From assembly GCA_009784235.1 (NCBI GenBank), contig WRCC01000001.1:241506-305505 (forward strand): 64,000 nt of DNA, written 5' to 3'. Below, piece by piece: positions 26,580 through 36,475 of the stretch. Position 1 is the first letter of the stretch. Each line of letters begins with the position of its first letter. The translations under genes and the position numbers were made by a program. Under the pieces are notes generated by a model that saw only the letters and a program-made list of their open reading frames with translations, ran no database searches and was not told where the DNA came from. The DNA is from Alphaproteobacteria bacterium (GTDB lineage Bacteria > Pseudomonadota > Alphaproteobacteria > Rs-D84).

Positions 26580-27623
26580 ATGCGTATTTTCTTTGGCTTT
26601 GCATTTTCTTTTTCAATTATTTTATCAGCGAGCGCGAATGTTATAAATATCGGCGGTGTATCAATGCCGCTGTGGGATAGTCGGCCAACCACACCGGCAT
26701 TGGGCGTGCGGAATGATGCGGGCGTCACAAAATATCTGCCGGTGCATACTTGCTTGACATCTGGTCGACCGGCCGTACGATTTGATAATGGTGTGAATTA
26801 TTCTCTGCTGAATTATAATTGGACTTTGCTGCACAGTATTTCCGCGGTAAACACGTGTCAATCGTTTACGCTGACACCAGGTTATTATTTGATTCAATAT
26901 TTGGGTGGCACTGGCGGCAAAGGCGGAGATGGCCTTACCGCTGGTACAGCGGGCATCGGCGCCGTTGCCGGTCAACAAGAACTGTGCATTACAGAAACCA
27001 CAACAATGCATACATTTCGCGGCGGAAACGGCAATGCGGGCGCAAATGGTAATCGCAGCGGTAATTCGATTGCGGCCGGATCTGGCGGCGCATCCGGCGC
27101 ACCGTCGATGGTCGTGGTCGGCACCAATGTATTGATATCCGAAGGCGGTGGCGGCGGACGCGGCGGAAATGTGCGCGACCATAATAACAACACCCGGAAC
27201 TGTGGTATGGGTGGTGGTGGAAATGCAGGCGCAAATTCAAATGGCGGCGCAGCAGGCGACAATTATGCCTGGTCAACCAACTTTTACATGTGCGGCGCAG
27301 GTGGTGGCGGATCACCCAGTGGTGCAGGCGCGGCACAAAGCGGCAGCAGCAGTTACGGTGGCGGCGCATCTGCGGCCGGAACATTGGCCAGCGGTGGAAG
27401 CGGTGGTAATGCATGGAGAATGTTGGATTCTTGGTCTGGGGGCAACGGCGGCACAACGGTTACATGGAATTGTGGCGGCCAGGCACTGCGTTCATTCGGC
27501 GGTGGCGGCGCGGGTGCGCTGACCACCAATGCAGTCGGCGCGCACCATTTACCGGGGGTTGCCGGTGCATCCGGCACAACCGGTGCATCGTCTGGATATA
27601 TTTATATTTACAAACTGGACTAA
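26580..27623 (+). CDS. Secreted glycine-rich surface/adhesin-like protein
   Basis: Signal peptide MRIFFGFAFSFSIILSASA; GGTGGKGGDGL.. GGGGGRGGN.. GAGGGGSPSGAGAAQSG..SGYIYIYKLD. Confidence 0.75.
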   Translation: MRIFFGFAFSFSIILSASANVINIGGVSMPLWDSRPTTPALGVRNDAGVTKYLPVHTCLTSGRPAVRFDNGVNYSLLNYNWTLLHSISAVNTCQSFTLTPGYYLIQYLGGTGGKGGDGLTAGTAGIGAVAGQQELCITETTTMHTFRGGNGNAGANGNRSGNSIAAGSGGASGAPSMVVVGTNVLISEGGGGGRGGNVRDHNNNTRNCGMGGGGNAGANSNGGAAGDNYAWSTNFYMCGAGGGGSPSGAGAAQSGSSSYGGGASAAGTLASGGSGGNAWRMLDSWSGGNGGTTVTWNCGGQALRSFGGGGAGALTTNAVGAHHLPGVAGASGTTGASSGYIYIYKLD

Positions 27624-27677
27624 TTTATTTTATATGCTATGCTGGGCACCAGAGAGAGCCAGGTTAAAGGCCAAAAA

Positions 27678-28172
27678 ATGACCAAAGTATTGGACAGTGT
27701 AATATTGGAATATGCAAAGAAAATCGAAGGTATCAGTTATGATGCCGATGTCGGTACTTCCACAGAAAATATAATGGTACGTGACTGGAAGAACTGTACG
27801 AATTATGTAAAAGAATATGACCCAAATGGTCGTCATGACAATTATTGTATGAACAAAGATGTTTTGAATGCCAATGGTGCGCCGTGTAATGCAGGGTCAG
27901 TGCGCTTGTGCAAATCACGTTCTTATTGCCAAACATGCAAATATACACCAGTTATCGGAAATCTGCATGATTATGTGCTTTCGCATATGCGGACGGCAGC
28001 AGACCGAGAGCGTGAACAAAAGCGCCGTGATGAAGTGGTCGAACTGCGCGAAATTCTGAAAAAAGAAGCCGATATCACGGTCGCCACTATGATTGCGCTG
28101 CAAAATATGGATAAATTTTCTGGTGTGACTTTGGCGGAAATTTATCGACAGCGCAAAGAAAATGCAAAATAA
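27678..28172 (+). CDS. Hypothetical Cys-containing protein
   Basis: MTKVLDSVILEYAKKIEG.. CKSRSYCQTCKYTP; terminator downstream. Confidence 0.6.
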   Translation: MTKVLDSVILEYAKKIEGISYDADVGTSTENIMVRDWKNCTNYVKEYDPNGRHDNYCMNKDVLNANGAPCNAGSVRLCKSRSYCQTCKYTPVIGNLHDYVLSHMRTAADREREQKRRDEVVELREILKKEADITVATMIALQNMDKFSGVTLAEIYRQRKENAK

Positions 28173-28191
28173 AAACCGGAATATCCGGTTT

Positions 28192-29256
28192 TTATTTTTC
28201 CCAAATTAAATCGCCGTCGCATTTGACATTTCTTGTCTGCCAAATTGGTAAAATACCGAACAAGCGAAACTGACTGGTCCCTATATTACCGATTTTAATC
28301 AGGCCGATTGGAATAACACCGAACAAATAGACTATGCGTTTTTTTCGCATCGCGCCCAGCAGTAATGGCTTTTGTACATTTAATATAAAATTCGCCATAA
28401 AATCTGGGTAAAACGGTGTCTGGAATGCATATTCCCAAAATTTATGATGGCTGCGAAAATCTTTGGTCGAACCGTTAAATCCAATGTTATATGGTTTATC
28501 AAAACCACCAACAAAATGCCGGAATACCATGTGTTTCATCGCGTTCCAGTGGTTTTCATCGCTGTCATAACATGTCCGGGCACATGTCGTTACATTGTAT
28601 TTTTGCGGCAATTGTTTGTAATTATGTTCGAATGCTTTGTTTAATAAATCCTGGTCGCCGCAAAATTTATCCGGATACTGTTTTTCAATTTCAAAAAATC
28701 GTTCCGGTAATGTTTTGTCGGCGCGCCACATGGCACAATCAATCAGCAATATACCGCTGTTGAAATAGACATGTTCGGGCGATAAATCAACGCCACACCG
28801 GGCACGGTCAATATATCCGGGCAGGCAATTCATTTCCAATGCTTCCATCGCGCCCAATGGATTTCCTTCCAGGTCTTCGCCGTAAAAATCCGCAACATCA
28901 CCGGTTGCAATTACATCACAATCAAGATATACCACGCGGTCCAATTCGGGGCGCAACCACGGTATCAGCAACCTTGCAAATCCGGTAATCGACACATTTT
29001 CCCATGTCTTGAAATCGGAAAATTTTTCAGCAATATCCATATGGATAAATTCCAATTTATTGCCCGCGCCCAAATCCATCGATTCAATGCGTGCGCGCTT
29101 GTCGGCGCTGATGCCCGTATCAATAAAGTAAAAATCAACGGGCGATTTTGTATTTGCGACCACACTGCGCATCATCACCGCGGCCAGCATCGCATATCCA
29201 TCATCCGATGCCAGAAATACGGGAATTCTTTTGTTCCTAGTGTTTTTATTGCTCAC
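28192..29256 (-). CDS. Glycosyltransferase family 8
   Basis: IPVFLASDDGYAMLAAVMMRSVV, RVVYLDCDVIATGDVADFY, YFNSGILLIDCAMWR, CGDQDLLNKAF; GTG start likely at 29256. Confidence 0.9.
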   Translation of the reverse strand: MSNKNTRNKRIPVFLASDDGYAMLAAVMMRSVVANTKSPVDFYFIDTGISADKRARIESMDLGAGNKLEFIHMDIAEKFSDFKTWENVSITGFARLLIPWLRPELDRVVYLDCDVIATGDVADFYGEDLEGNPLGAMEALEMNCLPGYIDRARCGVDLSPEHVYFNSGILLIDCAMWRADKTLPERFFEIEKQYPDKFCGDQDLLNKAFEHNYKQLPQKYNVTTCARTCYDSDENHWNAMKHMVFRHFVGGFDKPYNIGFNGSTKDFRSHHKFWEYAFQTPFYPDFMANFILNVQKPLLLGAMRKKRIVYLFGVIPIGLIKIGNIGTSQFRLFGILPIWQTRNVKCDGDLIWEK

Positions 29257-30559
29257 GGCTCTCCTCCATGGCTTTTCGTGTTGCATCCAAATACGCGTAT
29301 CCGTTTTTAGAATCTGGTTCCAGATGCATTGCTTCGGCCCATTCGTTCCAAGCGGATACGAAGACCAGTTTTTCTGGGTTATTTGATTCACGCGTCCATT
29401 TTAAAATATCGGTTAACCATTTCTGATATAATGTCGGCGATATATCAATTATCCGTGCGCCAGTACCATAAATTTTCCGCGCGGTATCGTCAAAAGTTGT
29501 AAAACATCCGCGGTACAACGGGTAATCTGTTTCGTACATATATTTACGCGTTTCAATAAATGTTTTTGCATCGTCCCAGTGGCGGAATCGTGCAAGTGGG
29601 TTCATAATTTTTGGTGTATTTTTCAATGTCGTTGGTACGTTTTGCATAATGATATTGAATTCTGTAACCGCGTCGGCATTGTAATGTATCGGGTTGCGTT
29701 CTTGGGGTTCGTGATTATTTAACATCATCACGTATGGTTCCATCGCGCCCAGCCCCTTTGCAATTCTTTTGATATCGGCGATAAATTCCGGGATTCTTTT
29801 ATCATGATGTTTATATATTATCAAGACCGGTCGGCCGTCGATTTTAATATACCGTGGGTCCGCCCAAAACGGCATAATATCCGCAACGAATTTTACTGCA
29901 TCACCGTCTTTGACCGATGCATCGAATACTTTTTCACCGCGACGTGCGGCTTCGCCCCATGTTTGTGTCCAATTTTCATTCGCCCAAAACAAACAAAACG
30001 GCATATCCAAAGATTTATCAGCCAAGAAATTATTAATCGGTTTTTCCATAATCTTGTCGCCACTGAACCAATAATAATAAAAACAAAATCCAAAAATTCC
30101 GTACTTTTTGGCTAATTCAATCTGGCGCCGCATTATATGCGTGGTTTCCAAATTATAAAACCCAACGTCAATCGGCACGCGTGGTTGATGATGACCGATA
30201 AATTGCGGCATGGCATGCGCACAATTCGTCCATTCAGTAAATCCGCGTCCGTGCCATTCGTCGTTCAGTGGAAATTGATAAAATTGCGGCAGATAATAAG
30301 CAATTATTTTTGGGTCGCCCGGTTTGCGCACATAATCATCGCTGGCCAATGGCACAAAGTGGCTTTTATCTGTGTGATGATTAAGGGCCCAATCCAGAAA
30401 TTCACGCATATCTGCGGATGTTATATCTTGTTGCCGATATTTAATTTTTGACTGGATTTCTGCGCGGATTTCGCGATATTCGGCGGCGCCGATAATGCCC
30501 GAAATTTTTAACAATTTCGCCCATAATTTTCGCGCACGCAGATATATAATTGTTGCCAT
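29246..30559 (-). CDS. WbsX-like (GH99-like) polysaccharide biosynthesis protein
   Basis: IIAYYLPQFYQFPLNDEWHGRGFTEWTN, GFCFYYYWFSG, FWANENWT, VFVSAWNEWAEAMHLEPD. Confidence 0.88.
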   Translation of the reverse strand: MATIIYLRARKLWAKLLKISGIIGAAEYREIRAEIQSKIKYRQQDITSADMREFLDWALNHHTDKSHFVPLASDDYVRKPGDPKIIAYYLPQFYQFPLNDEWHGRGFTEWTNCAHAMPQFIGHHQPRVPIDVGFYNLETTHIMRRQIELAKKYGIFGFCFYYYWFSGDKIMEKPINNFLADKSLDMPFCLFWANENWTQTWGEAARRGEKVFDASVKDGDAVKFVADIMPFWADPRYIKIDGRPVLIIYKHHDKRIPEFIADIKRIAKGLGAMEPYVMMLNNHEPQERNPIHYNADAVTEFNIIMQNVPTTLKNTPKIMNPLARFRHWDDAKTFIETRKYMYETDYPLYRGCFTTFDDTARKIYGTGARIIDISPTLYQKWLTDILKWTRESNNPEKLVFVSAWNEWAEAMHLEPDSKNGYAYLDATRKAMEESREQ

Positions 30560-30694
30560 TTTGTATCCTTGCCATAACGTATTATCAAAGGGAGATTTTA
30601 TCCATAGGACAATATTGCCAATTCAGATTACATTATTATCAAATTTATTAGGTCTGTCAATTGACAGCTTTGAAAAACCTGGTACAATTCAGAT

Positions 30695-31807
30695 GTGGAG
30701 AAAAAATTAAAAATCTTTATAATCGCAGGCGAAGTATCCGGTGACGTATTGGGCGCAAAAATCATGCACGAAATCGGTGGCCGTGCTGAATTTATTGGCA
30801 TTGGCGGCGACAATATGAAATCAGCGGGACTGCGGTCTTTATTTCCAATATCAGATTTGGCCGTGATGGGAATATTCGATGTTTTGGCGCGTGCGCGGAC
30901 TTTGACACGTCGAATTGATGAAACGGTCGCAGCGATTGTGGCCGCGAAACCGGATATAGTTTTAACGATTGATAGCCCGGGATTCGCAAAACGCGTTGTA
31001 AAAAAAGTACGCGCGGCGGGTGGCCATGTTCCGCGATTTTATCACGTTGTTGCACCGCAAGTTTGGGCATGGGGGCCATGGCGTGCAAAAAAAATTGCAA
31101 AAATTTTCGACCGACTTTATGCTTTCTTTGATTTCGAAGTGCCTTATTTTACCAAATACGGATTGAACACAATTGCGGTCGGCCATCCGATTGCAGATGG
31201 CCTGCAACCATCCAGTAAAAAGCCCATAGTAAAAAGTCCAAAGTCCATTGCATTGATTCCTGGGTCGCGCATATCCGAAGTAAAAAAGTTATTGCCGGTA
31301 TTCCGTACGATTGTGGACGAACTGGGACCAAACTATAAGTACTATATTCCTGTTGTGGAAACGACAGAACAGTATATCCGTGAACAAACTGCGCACTGGA
31401 CCATCAAACCGGAACGTATTGCCGCATCCGCACGATATAAATTATTTGAAAAGACCGATATCGCAATTGCCGCAAGTGGCACGGTTTCCGCTGAATTGGC
31501 CATAATGCATGTGCCAGCGATTATTGTATATAAAGTTGGTCCTGTTACCGAAATGCTGGGCCGGATTTTGATAAAAACCAAATGGGCATCATTGGTAAAT
31601 ATATTGTTGGGCAAGACTGTTTATCCAGAAATTTTGGGCCGTACCGTCACGCCCGACAATATAATTCGCGAATTTCGAAAATTGGAACCAATTGCCGCAC
31701 GCAAAAAAATGATTTCAGAATTGGCGCGTGCTGACAAATTATGGTACCATGGAAAGAAATCCCCAGCGAAAATCATTGCGGATGATTTGGTAAAGGCCTA
31801 TAAATGA
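30695..31807 (+). CDS. lpxB: Lipid-A-disaccharide synthase (GTG start)
   Basis: IFIIAGEVSGDVLGAKIM, VDSPGFAKRV-type motif, PRFYHVVAPQVWAWGPWRAKKIAK, LPGSR-like IALIPGSRISEVKKLLP. Confidence 0.94.
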   Translation: MEKKLKIFIIAGEVSGDVLGAKIMHEIGGRAEFIGIGGDNMKSAGLRSLFPISDLAVMGIFDVLARARTLTRRIDETVAAIVAAKPDIVLTIDSPGFAKRVVKKVRAAGGHVPRFYHVVAPQVWAWGPWRAKKIAKIFDRLYAFFDFEVPYFTKYGLNTIAVGHPIADGLQPSSKKPIVKSPKSIALIPGSRISEVKKLLPVFRTIVDELGPNYKYYIPVVETTEQYIREQTAHWTIKPERIAASARYKLFEKTDIAIAASGTVSAELAIMHVPAIIVYKVGPVTEMLGRILIKTKWASLVNILLGKTVYPEILGRTVTPDNIIREFRKLEPIAARKKMISELARADKLWYHGKKSPAKIIADDLVKAYK

Positions 31808-33111
31808 AATTAAAGAAAGAAAAAATTTGGAACGGGCTGAATTCTGAAACCAAGGTGAAACTGTTCAATCGGACTTTGTTTTCATTCAAATCAAAAAATA
31901 CCCGAATGAAAGCCCAGCTTTATGACCAAATGAACCAGCAAGTGCGTGAGCAGACAAAAAATTTTGTCCCGCTGTCCGACCGCCGGTACAAGCGCGCGGC
32001 GGGCGACCCGAAAATATTCGCTTATTATCTGCCGCAATTTTACCAATTTCCCCTGAACGACGATTGGCATGGCAAAGGATTCACGGAATGGACGAATGTT
32101 GCCAAAGCCCTGCCCCGCTTTGATTGGCAGATTTTGCCGCGCGTTCCAATTGATATGGGATTTTATAATTTGGGCAATGATACTTCTGCCCTGCGGCGCC
32201 AAGTCGAATTGGCCAAGCAATACGGCATACATGGTTTCTGCATTTATTATTATTGGTTCAGTGGCCGACGCGAAATGGAAAAGCCTCTGTTCAATTTATT
32301 GAATGACAAATCCATAGATTTTCCCTTCTTTTTGATGTGGACAAATGAAAGCTGGACTAACAAATGGCTGCCCAAAGAATGGCTGACGGGAAAAGACAAC
32401 CAATATATCGAAAGCAAAGTTAAAAAAGGCGATGCTAAAAAATTCATCCGCGATGCGATGCCATTTTTCAAAGACAAACGGTATCTGCGCATTGATGGCA
32501 AGCCAGTTTTGTCGATTTACAAAGGCGCAGAACTGGGATTCGCCAAAGATTTTGACGCATATAAAAAATTCATTCAAGAATTGCGAGACGAAGCTGTTGC
32601 CGCCGGATTGCCGGGATTATTCTTGACCAAGGCCGCCAGCGGTTTTTCAGGATTCAGTTCGCAAAAGGTTTATGATTTATTTGACATGGTGCAATTTTTT
32701 CATCCAAGCTATGACAAAACATATTCGAAATGGGATAAACGCGCATTGATTGAAGACTTTGACGTCCGCATGGATGAAACAAAATACCTGTTGGATAAAC
32801 CGCCATATGATGCAAAAAAATTCTGGCACGGCGCGATGGTTAATTATGACAATACCCCAAGGCATATGTCCGGTGGAAATATAAATATCAGAAAACAAAG
32901 TTTGAAAAATTATCAACGAACGCTGGCCGCCGCGTGCAAGTATGAAATCAAAAATCATGCGCCGGATAAGCGATTTGTGTTTCTATTTTCTTGGAACGAA
33001 TGGGCGGAAACCGCACATATAGAACCGGACCATTATTACGGATACGCGTACCTGGAAGCCACACGTGCGGCGTTGGAATCCGCGCGGAAAAAGCGGAAGA
33101 AGCGGAAATAA
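31804..33111 (+). CDS. WbsX-like (GH99-like) protein, second copy
   Basis: FAYYLPQFYQFPLNDDWHGKGFTEWTN, GFCIYYYWFSGRREMEKPL, FSWNEWAETAHIEPD; paralogue of 29246..30559. Confidence 0.88.
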   Translation: MKLKKEKIWNGLNSETKVKLFNRTLFSFKSKNTRMKAQLYDQMNQQVREQTKNFVPLSDRRYKRAAGDPKIFAYYLPQFYQFPLNDDWHGKGFTEWTNVAKALPRFDWQILPRVPIDMGFYNLGNDTSALRRQVELAKQYGIHGFCIYYYWFSGRREMEKPLFNLLNDKSIDFPFFLMWTNESWTNKWLPKEWLTGKDNQYIESKVKKGDAKKFIRDAMPFFKDKRYLRIDGKPVLSIYKGAELGFAKDFDAYKKFIQELRDEAVAAGLPGLFLTKAASGFSGFSSQKVYDLFDMVQFFHPSYDKTYSKWDKRALIEDFDVRMDETKYLLDKPPYDAKKFWHGAMVNYDNTPRHMSGGNINIRKQSLKNYQRTLAAACKYEIKNHAPDKRFVFLFSWNEWAETAHIEPDHYYGYAYLEATRAALESARKKRKKRK

Positions 33112-33115
33112 AAGG

Positions 33116-33247
33116 TGTCATTGCGCGGAGCAAACACACGCGCAACGCGCATGCGTTTGCGACAAAGCAACCCAGATAATAAAGTGCGCCCGCTTTCGCG
33201 GGCGCAGTCTTATTTACTGGATTGCTTCGCGTTGCTCGCAATGACAA
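33116..33247. repeat. Pair of inverted CTGGATTGC..GCAATGACA-family hairpin repeats
   Basis: tgtcattgcg...gcaacccag (33116-33174) inverted relative to ctggattgcttcgcgttgctcgcaatgacaa (33217-33247). Confidence 0.75.
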
Positions 33248-34576
33248 TCATTTGGTTTCTGAAATAACCGAAACCTTTGACAATGCGCGGACCATATCAA
33301 TCGCGCGGGATAATTGATAATCTTCTTTTTCATCTTCGTCATCATCATTTTTATCTGATTTTTTATCCGATTTTTTGCGGACCGACTTATCATTATCATT
33401 GCGCAGCGCACCGACCAATGTCGATTCCGAAAACATATCGCGGCGCTTTTCAATTACTTCGACTTTCGATTGCATAACCTCTATATCCGGAGTAATTCCC
33501 ATCGCTTGGATACTTGTTCCATTTGGCGTGTAATAACGCGCAATTGTTAAATGTATTGCGGTGCCGTCGCCAAGGGGTTTTTGTTGTTGGACGCTGCCTT
33601 TGCCAAATGTTTGCGTACCCATAACGATGCCGCGGCGATTGTCCTGGATTGCGCCAGCGACGATTTCAGATGCGGACGCCGACCCATGATTTACCAAGAC
33701 CACAATCGGTTTGCCGCCGATTAAATCACCCGATGTCGCACGTGCAATATCAACGTCTTCGGCATCGCGGCCGCGCGTTGATACGATATCGCCACCGTCC
33801 AGGAATGCATCTGCAACATTAATCGCCGCCGTTAAATATCCGCCCGGATTATTGCGTACGTCCAAAACGTATCCCGTGACTTTTTTCTTTTCCATTGCAG
33901 TAATTGCGCTGCGCAAATCTTTGGTCGTTGTTGCGCCGAAATCAGAAATTCGGATGTACCCGATGTCGTCTTCTTTGACCTCGTGCTTAATTGATTTGAC
34001 TTTGATAATCGCGCGGGTCAATGTAATCGTGCGCGGTTCGCGTTCGCCGCCAAATATGGTAAGACGGACTTTCGTACCCGGTTTGCCTTTCATTTTCTTT
34101 ACGGCTTGGTTCAGTGTTAATCCCGAAACCTGTTCACCGTCGATATGTGATATATAGTCACCGGCCTTTATACCCGCGCGTTGCGCCGGCGTGTCATCGA
34201 TTGGCGAAATAACGCGAATGGCGCCTTTGTCAGCAGTGATTTGAATACCAACACCGCCGAATTCGCCGCGCGATTTATCGGTAAAATCTTTCATTTCTTC
34301 TTCGGACAGATACGAAGAATGCGGGTCCAACGACGACAGCATCCCGTTCATTGCGGCTTCTAGCAATTTTTTTTCATCAACTTCTTCGACAAATCCTGCG
34401 CGTGCGGCTTCGAACACCACTGCGAACTTTTTCAGATGTTCGTAAATTTGTTCATCCGTCAGACGCGTGACTGGTTCTGGTTTTGATTTCGCAGATTTGG
34501 CCGCCGCAAACGACCCGGCGCATACGACCGCCAGAACCAGCGCCGCAGATATATATATGATTATCTTCCTGGACAT
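33248..34576 (-). CDS. C-terminal processing peptidase (S41, PDZ domain)
   Basis: MSRKIIIYISAALVLAVVCAG; FGGVGIQITADKGAIRVISPIDDTPAQRAGIKAGDYI, LVNHGSASASEIVAGAIQDNRRGIVMGTQTFGKGSVQ. Confidence 0.94.
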   Translation of the reverse strand: MSRKIIIYISAALVLAVVCAGSFAAAKSAKSKPEPVTRLTDEQIYEHLKKFAVVFEAARAGFVEEVDEKKLLEAAMNGMLSSLDPHSSYLSEEEMKDFTDKSRGEFGGVGIQITADKGAIRVISPIDDTPAQRAGIKAGDYISHIDGEQVSGLTLNQAVKKMKGKPGTKVRLTIFGGEREPRTITLTRAIIKVKSIKHEVKEDDIGYIRISDFGATTTKDLRSAITAMEKKKVTGYVLDVRNNPGGYLTAAINVADAFLDGGDIVSTRGRDAEDVDIARATSGDLIGGKPIVVLVNHGSASASEIVAGAIQDNRRGIVMGTQTFGKGSVQQQKPLGDGTAIHLTIARYYTPNGTSIQAMGITPDIEVMQSKVEVIEKRRDMFSESTLVGALRNDNDKSVRKKSDKKSDKNDDDEDEKEDYQLSRAIDMVRALSKVSVISETK

Positions 34577-34631
34577 TATTTTTTCCTTTCTTGTTACCAT
34601 TTTCATATACCAACTTGTTGCTGAAATATCA

Positions 34632-35825
34632 ATGAAAAAGATTGTAATATTTTTATTGGCCATTGCCACATTGCCCGTGGCCGCGGCCGATGCGCCAACA
34701 TCCAATTCCGGTTGGCAATTTGGATTGGGCATTCCATTGGCGACGCCATTGACATCTGTAAACGGATTTATCGGATATGTGGATAAATCTGCGCCGAATT
34801 GGTGGACGCGACGGTTTGGATTTCGTGCAGATTTTGCCGTTCCATCCAGAATAAAATTCAAGGGCCGCGTCGTTGGCGAAGACGTGCATTTACGTATAAA
34901 AACGCTGGGCATCAAATATGATTTGGTTTTGCATGATTTAATTGAACCGATAATTGTCCGTGATGACCACCGGGAAATTACTGTAAATACCCAAGGTATC
35001 ACCGGAATTGTAAAGATGGAAAATCAATATTTGGGCGGCTTGGTCGATTTTTATCCATTCGGCGATACTTGGTTTTGGGGCGGTTGGCGGTTCAGTGGTG
35101 GATATTATGCCGGGCGAATGGATATGAGTGTAACCGCGAATATTCCGCATTATACACCGGATGATTTGGGTTATGCAGTGAATGTTATTAATAATCTGGA
35201 CGTTATTGCGCGACTGAAAGCCGACACGACCGCGCGCGCGTCTGTGCATTGGAAATACCATGGGCCCTATGCCGGATTGGGCTTTGATTTAGGAATTTTT
35301 CGGGGTCTAAAATTTTACTTGGATGCCGGCGTGGTATTTGCAAACGCACCAAAAATCCGCGACACGGATTTATACATTCCGGAAAGCAATATCCAGGGCT
35401 GTATTTCAATTGCCGGTCAATGCAGCCCATGGACCAGTATAAATATCCGAAACCCAGGCGCCGCCGCGGACCAAGTCTTGACCGGCCTGGTCGTTGGACT
35501 GAAAAGTGGCAACCATATTTTTGGTGGTGTTGATTATTCCGCAATTATTGGCCAGATTCCAGATGATATATTGGTGTCATCTGGAATATCAAACTGGCTG
35601 ACCGGCGGGCCGCGCCCAACGTTTGTCGATGATTTGATTAATTTTGCACCGGGCGTAGGTGTCGGCGAAGTTGTGGCTGAATTGGAAAACCTGCGGACTG
35701 GATTGCAAGAATTAACCGACCATTATGTAAATGGCCGGCGCGACGCGGTGCGCGAAGTCAATGAAAAGCTGTCTGATATTCGTTTCGTACCGATGTTGAG
35801 GGTTGGATTTATGTACAGATTCTGA
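34632..35825 (+). CDS. Outer-membrane protein, hypothetical beta-barrel
   Basis: Signal peptide MKKIVIFLLAIATLPVAAA; terminal VPMLRVGFMYRF. Confidence 0.65.
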   Translation: MKKIVIFLLAIATLPVAAADAPTSNSGWQFGLGIPLATPLTSVNGFIGYVDKSAPNWWTRRFGFRADFAVPSRIKFKGRVVGEDVHLRIKTLGIKYDLVLHDLIEPIIVRDDHREITVNTQGITGIVKMENQYLGGLVDFYPFGDTWFWGGWRFSGGYYAGRMDMSVTANIPHYTPDDLGYAVNVINNLDVIARLKADTTARASVHWKYHGPYAGLGFDLGIFRGLKFYLDAGVVFANAPKIRDTDLYIPESNIQGCISIAGQCSPWTSINIRNPGAAADQVLTGLVVGLKSGNHIFGGVDYSAIIGQIPDDILVSSGISNWLTGGPRPTFVDDLINFAPGVGVGEVVAELENLRTGLQELTDHYVNGRRDAVREVNEKLSDIRFVPMLRVGFMYRF

Positions 35826-35913
35826 ATATATTAAATGTATTTAGAATCTGCTTTTTAACTTGACTTCTGGTGGTTTTTGATATAATCTGTGCCGCAGTCA
35901 AAAAGGATTTATC

Positions 35914-36279
35914 ATGCCAAGAATGTGCCAAGTTACAGGCAAAAAAACACAAGTCGGACATAATGTGTCCCATTCTAATCGTAAAACAAAGCGGACTTTC
36001 TTGCCGAATTTGCAAACGATTAAATTTAAATCTGAAATTTTGGGCCGCGAATTTTCTTTGAAAATCGCGACCGCCGGACTGCGTACAATCGTTAAACACG
36101 GCGGCTTGGACCAATATGTAATGGCGAAACCGGTATCGCGCTTGTCCGAAGATATGGCCAAAATTAAAAAAGCGATTGAAAAGAAAATCGGCAAACCGGC
36201 CGCACCGGCGAAAAAACCAATTGCACGCAAGGCACCTGCCCGCGTTGTCAAAGCTGCGGCAACAAAAGCAAAGAAATAG
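35914..36279 (+). CDS. rpmB: 50S ribosomal protein L28 with Ala/Lys-rich extension
   Basis: MPRMCQVTGKKTQVGHNVSHSNRKTKRTFLPNLQ. Confidence 0.96.
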   Translation: MPRMCQVTGKKTQVGHNVSHSNRKTKRTFLPNLQTIKFKSEILGREFSLKIATAGLRTIVKHGGLDQYVMAKPVSRLSEDMAKIKKAIEKKIGKPAAPAKKPIARKAPARVVKAAATKAKK

Positions 36280-36292
36280 TATTTTTCACCCT

Positions 36293-36376
36293 GGCCTTCT
36301 GGCGGAATGGTAGACGCGATTGACTCAAAATCAATTGTTGCAAGACGTCCCGGTTCGAGTCCGGGGAGGGCCACCA
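36293..36376 (+). tRNA. tRNA-Leu(CAA)
   Basis: ggccttctggcggaatggtagacgcgattgactcaaaatcaattg..ggttcgagtccggggagggccacca. Confidence 0.93.
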
Positions 36377-36475
36377 CCTTTTAAACATTAAAACGACCCG
36401 CATGGGTCGTTTTGTTTTTGCATGGTTGACATATATGCCCTGTTTAATTTAATATCATTCGGGCAAAGGAATAAT

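Noticed and set aside
26661-27577. ORFs antisense or out of frame to the glycine-rich protein gene
   Set aside because: Composition artefacts of the GGC/GGT-rich coding region.
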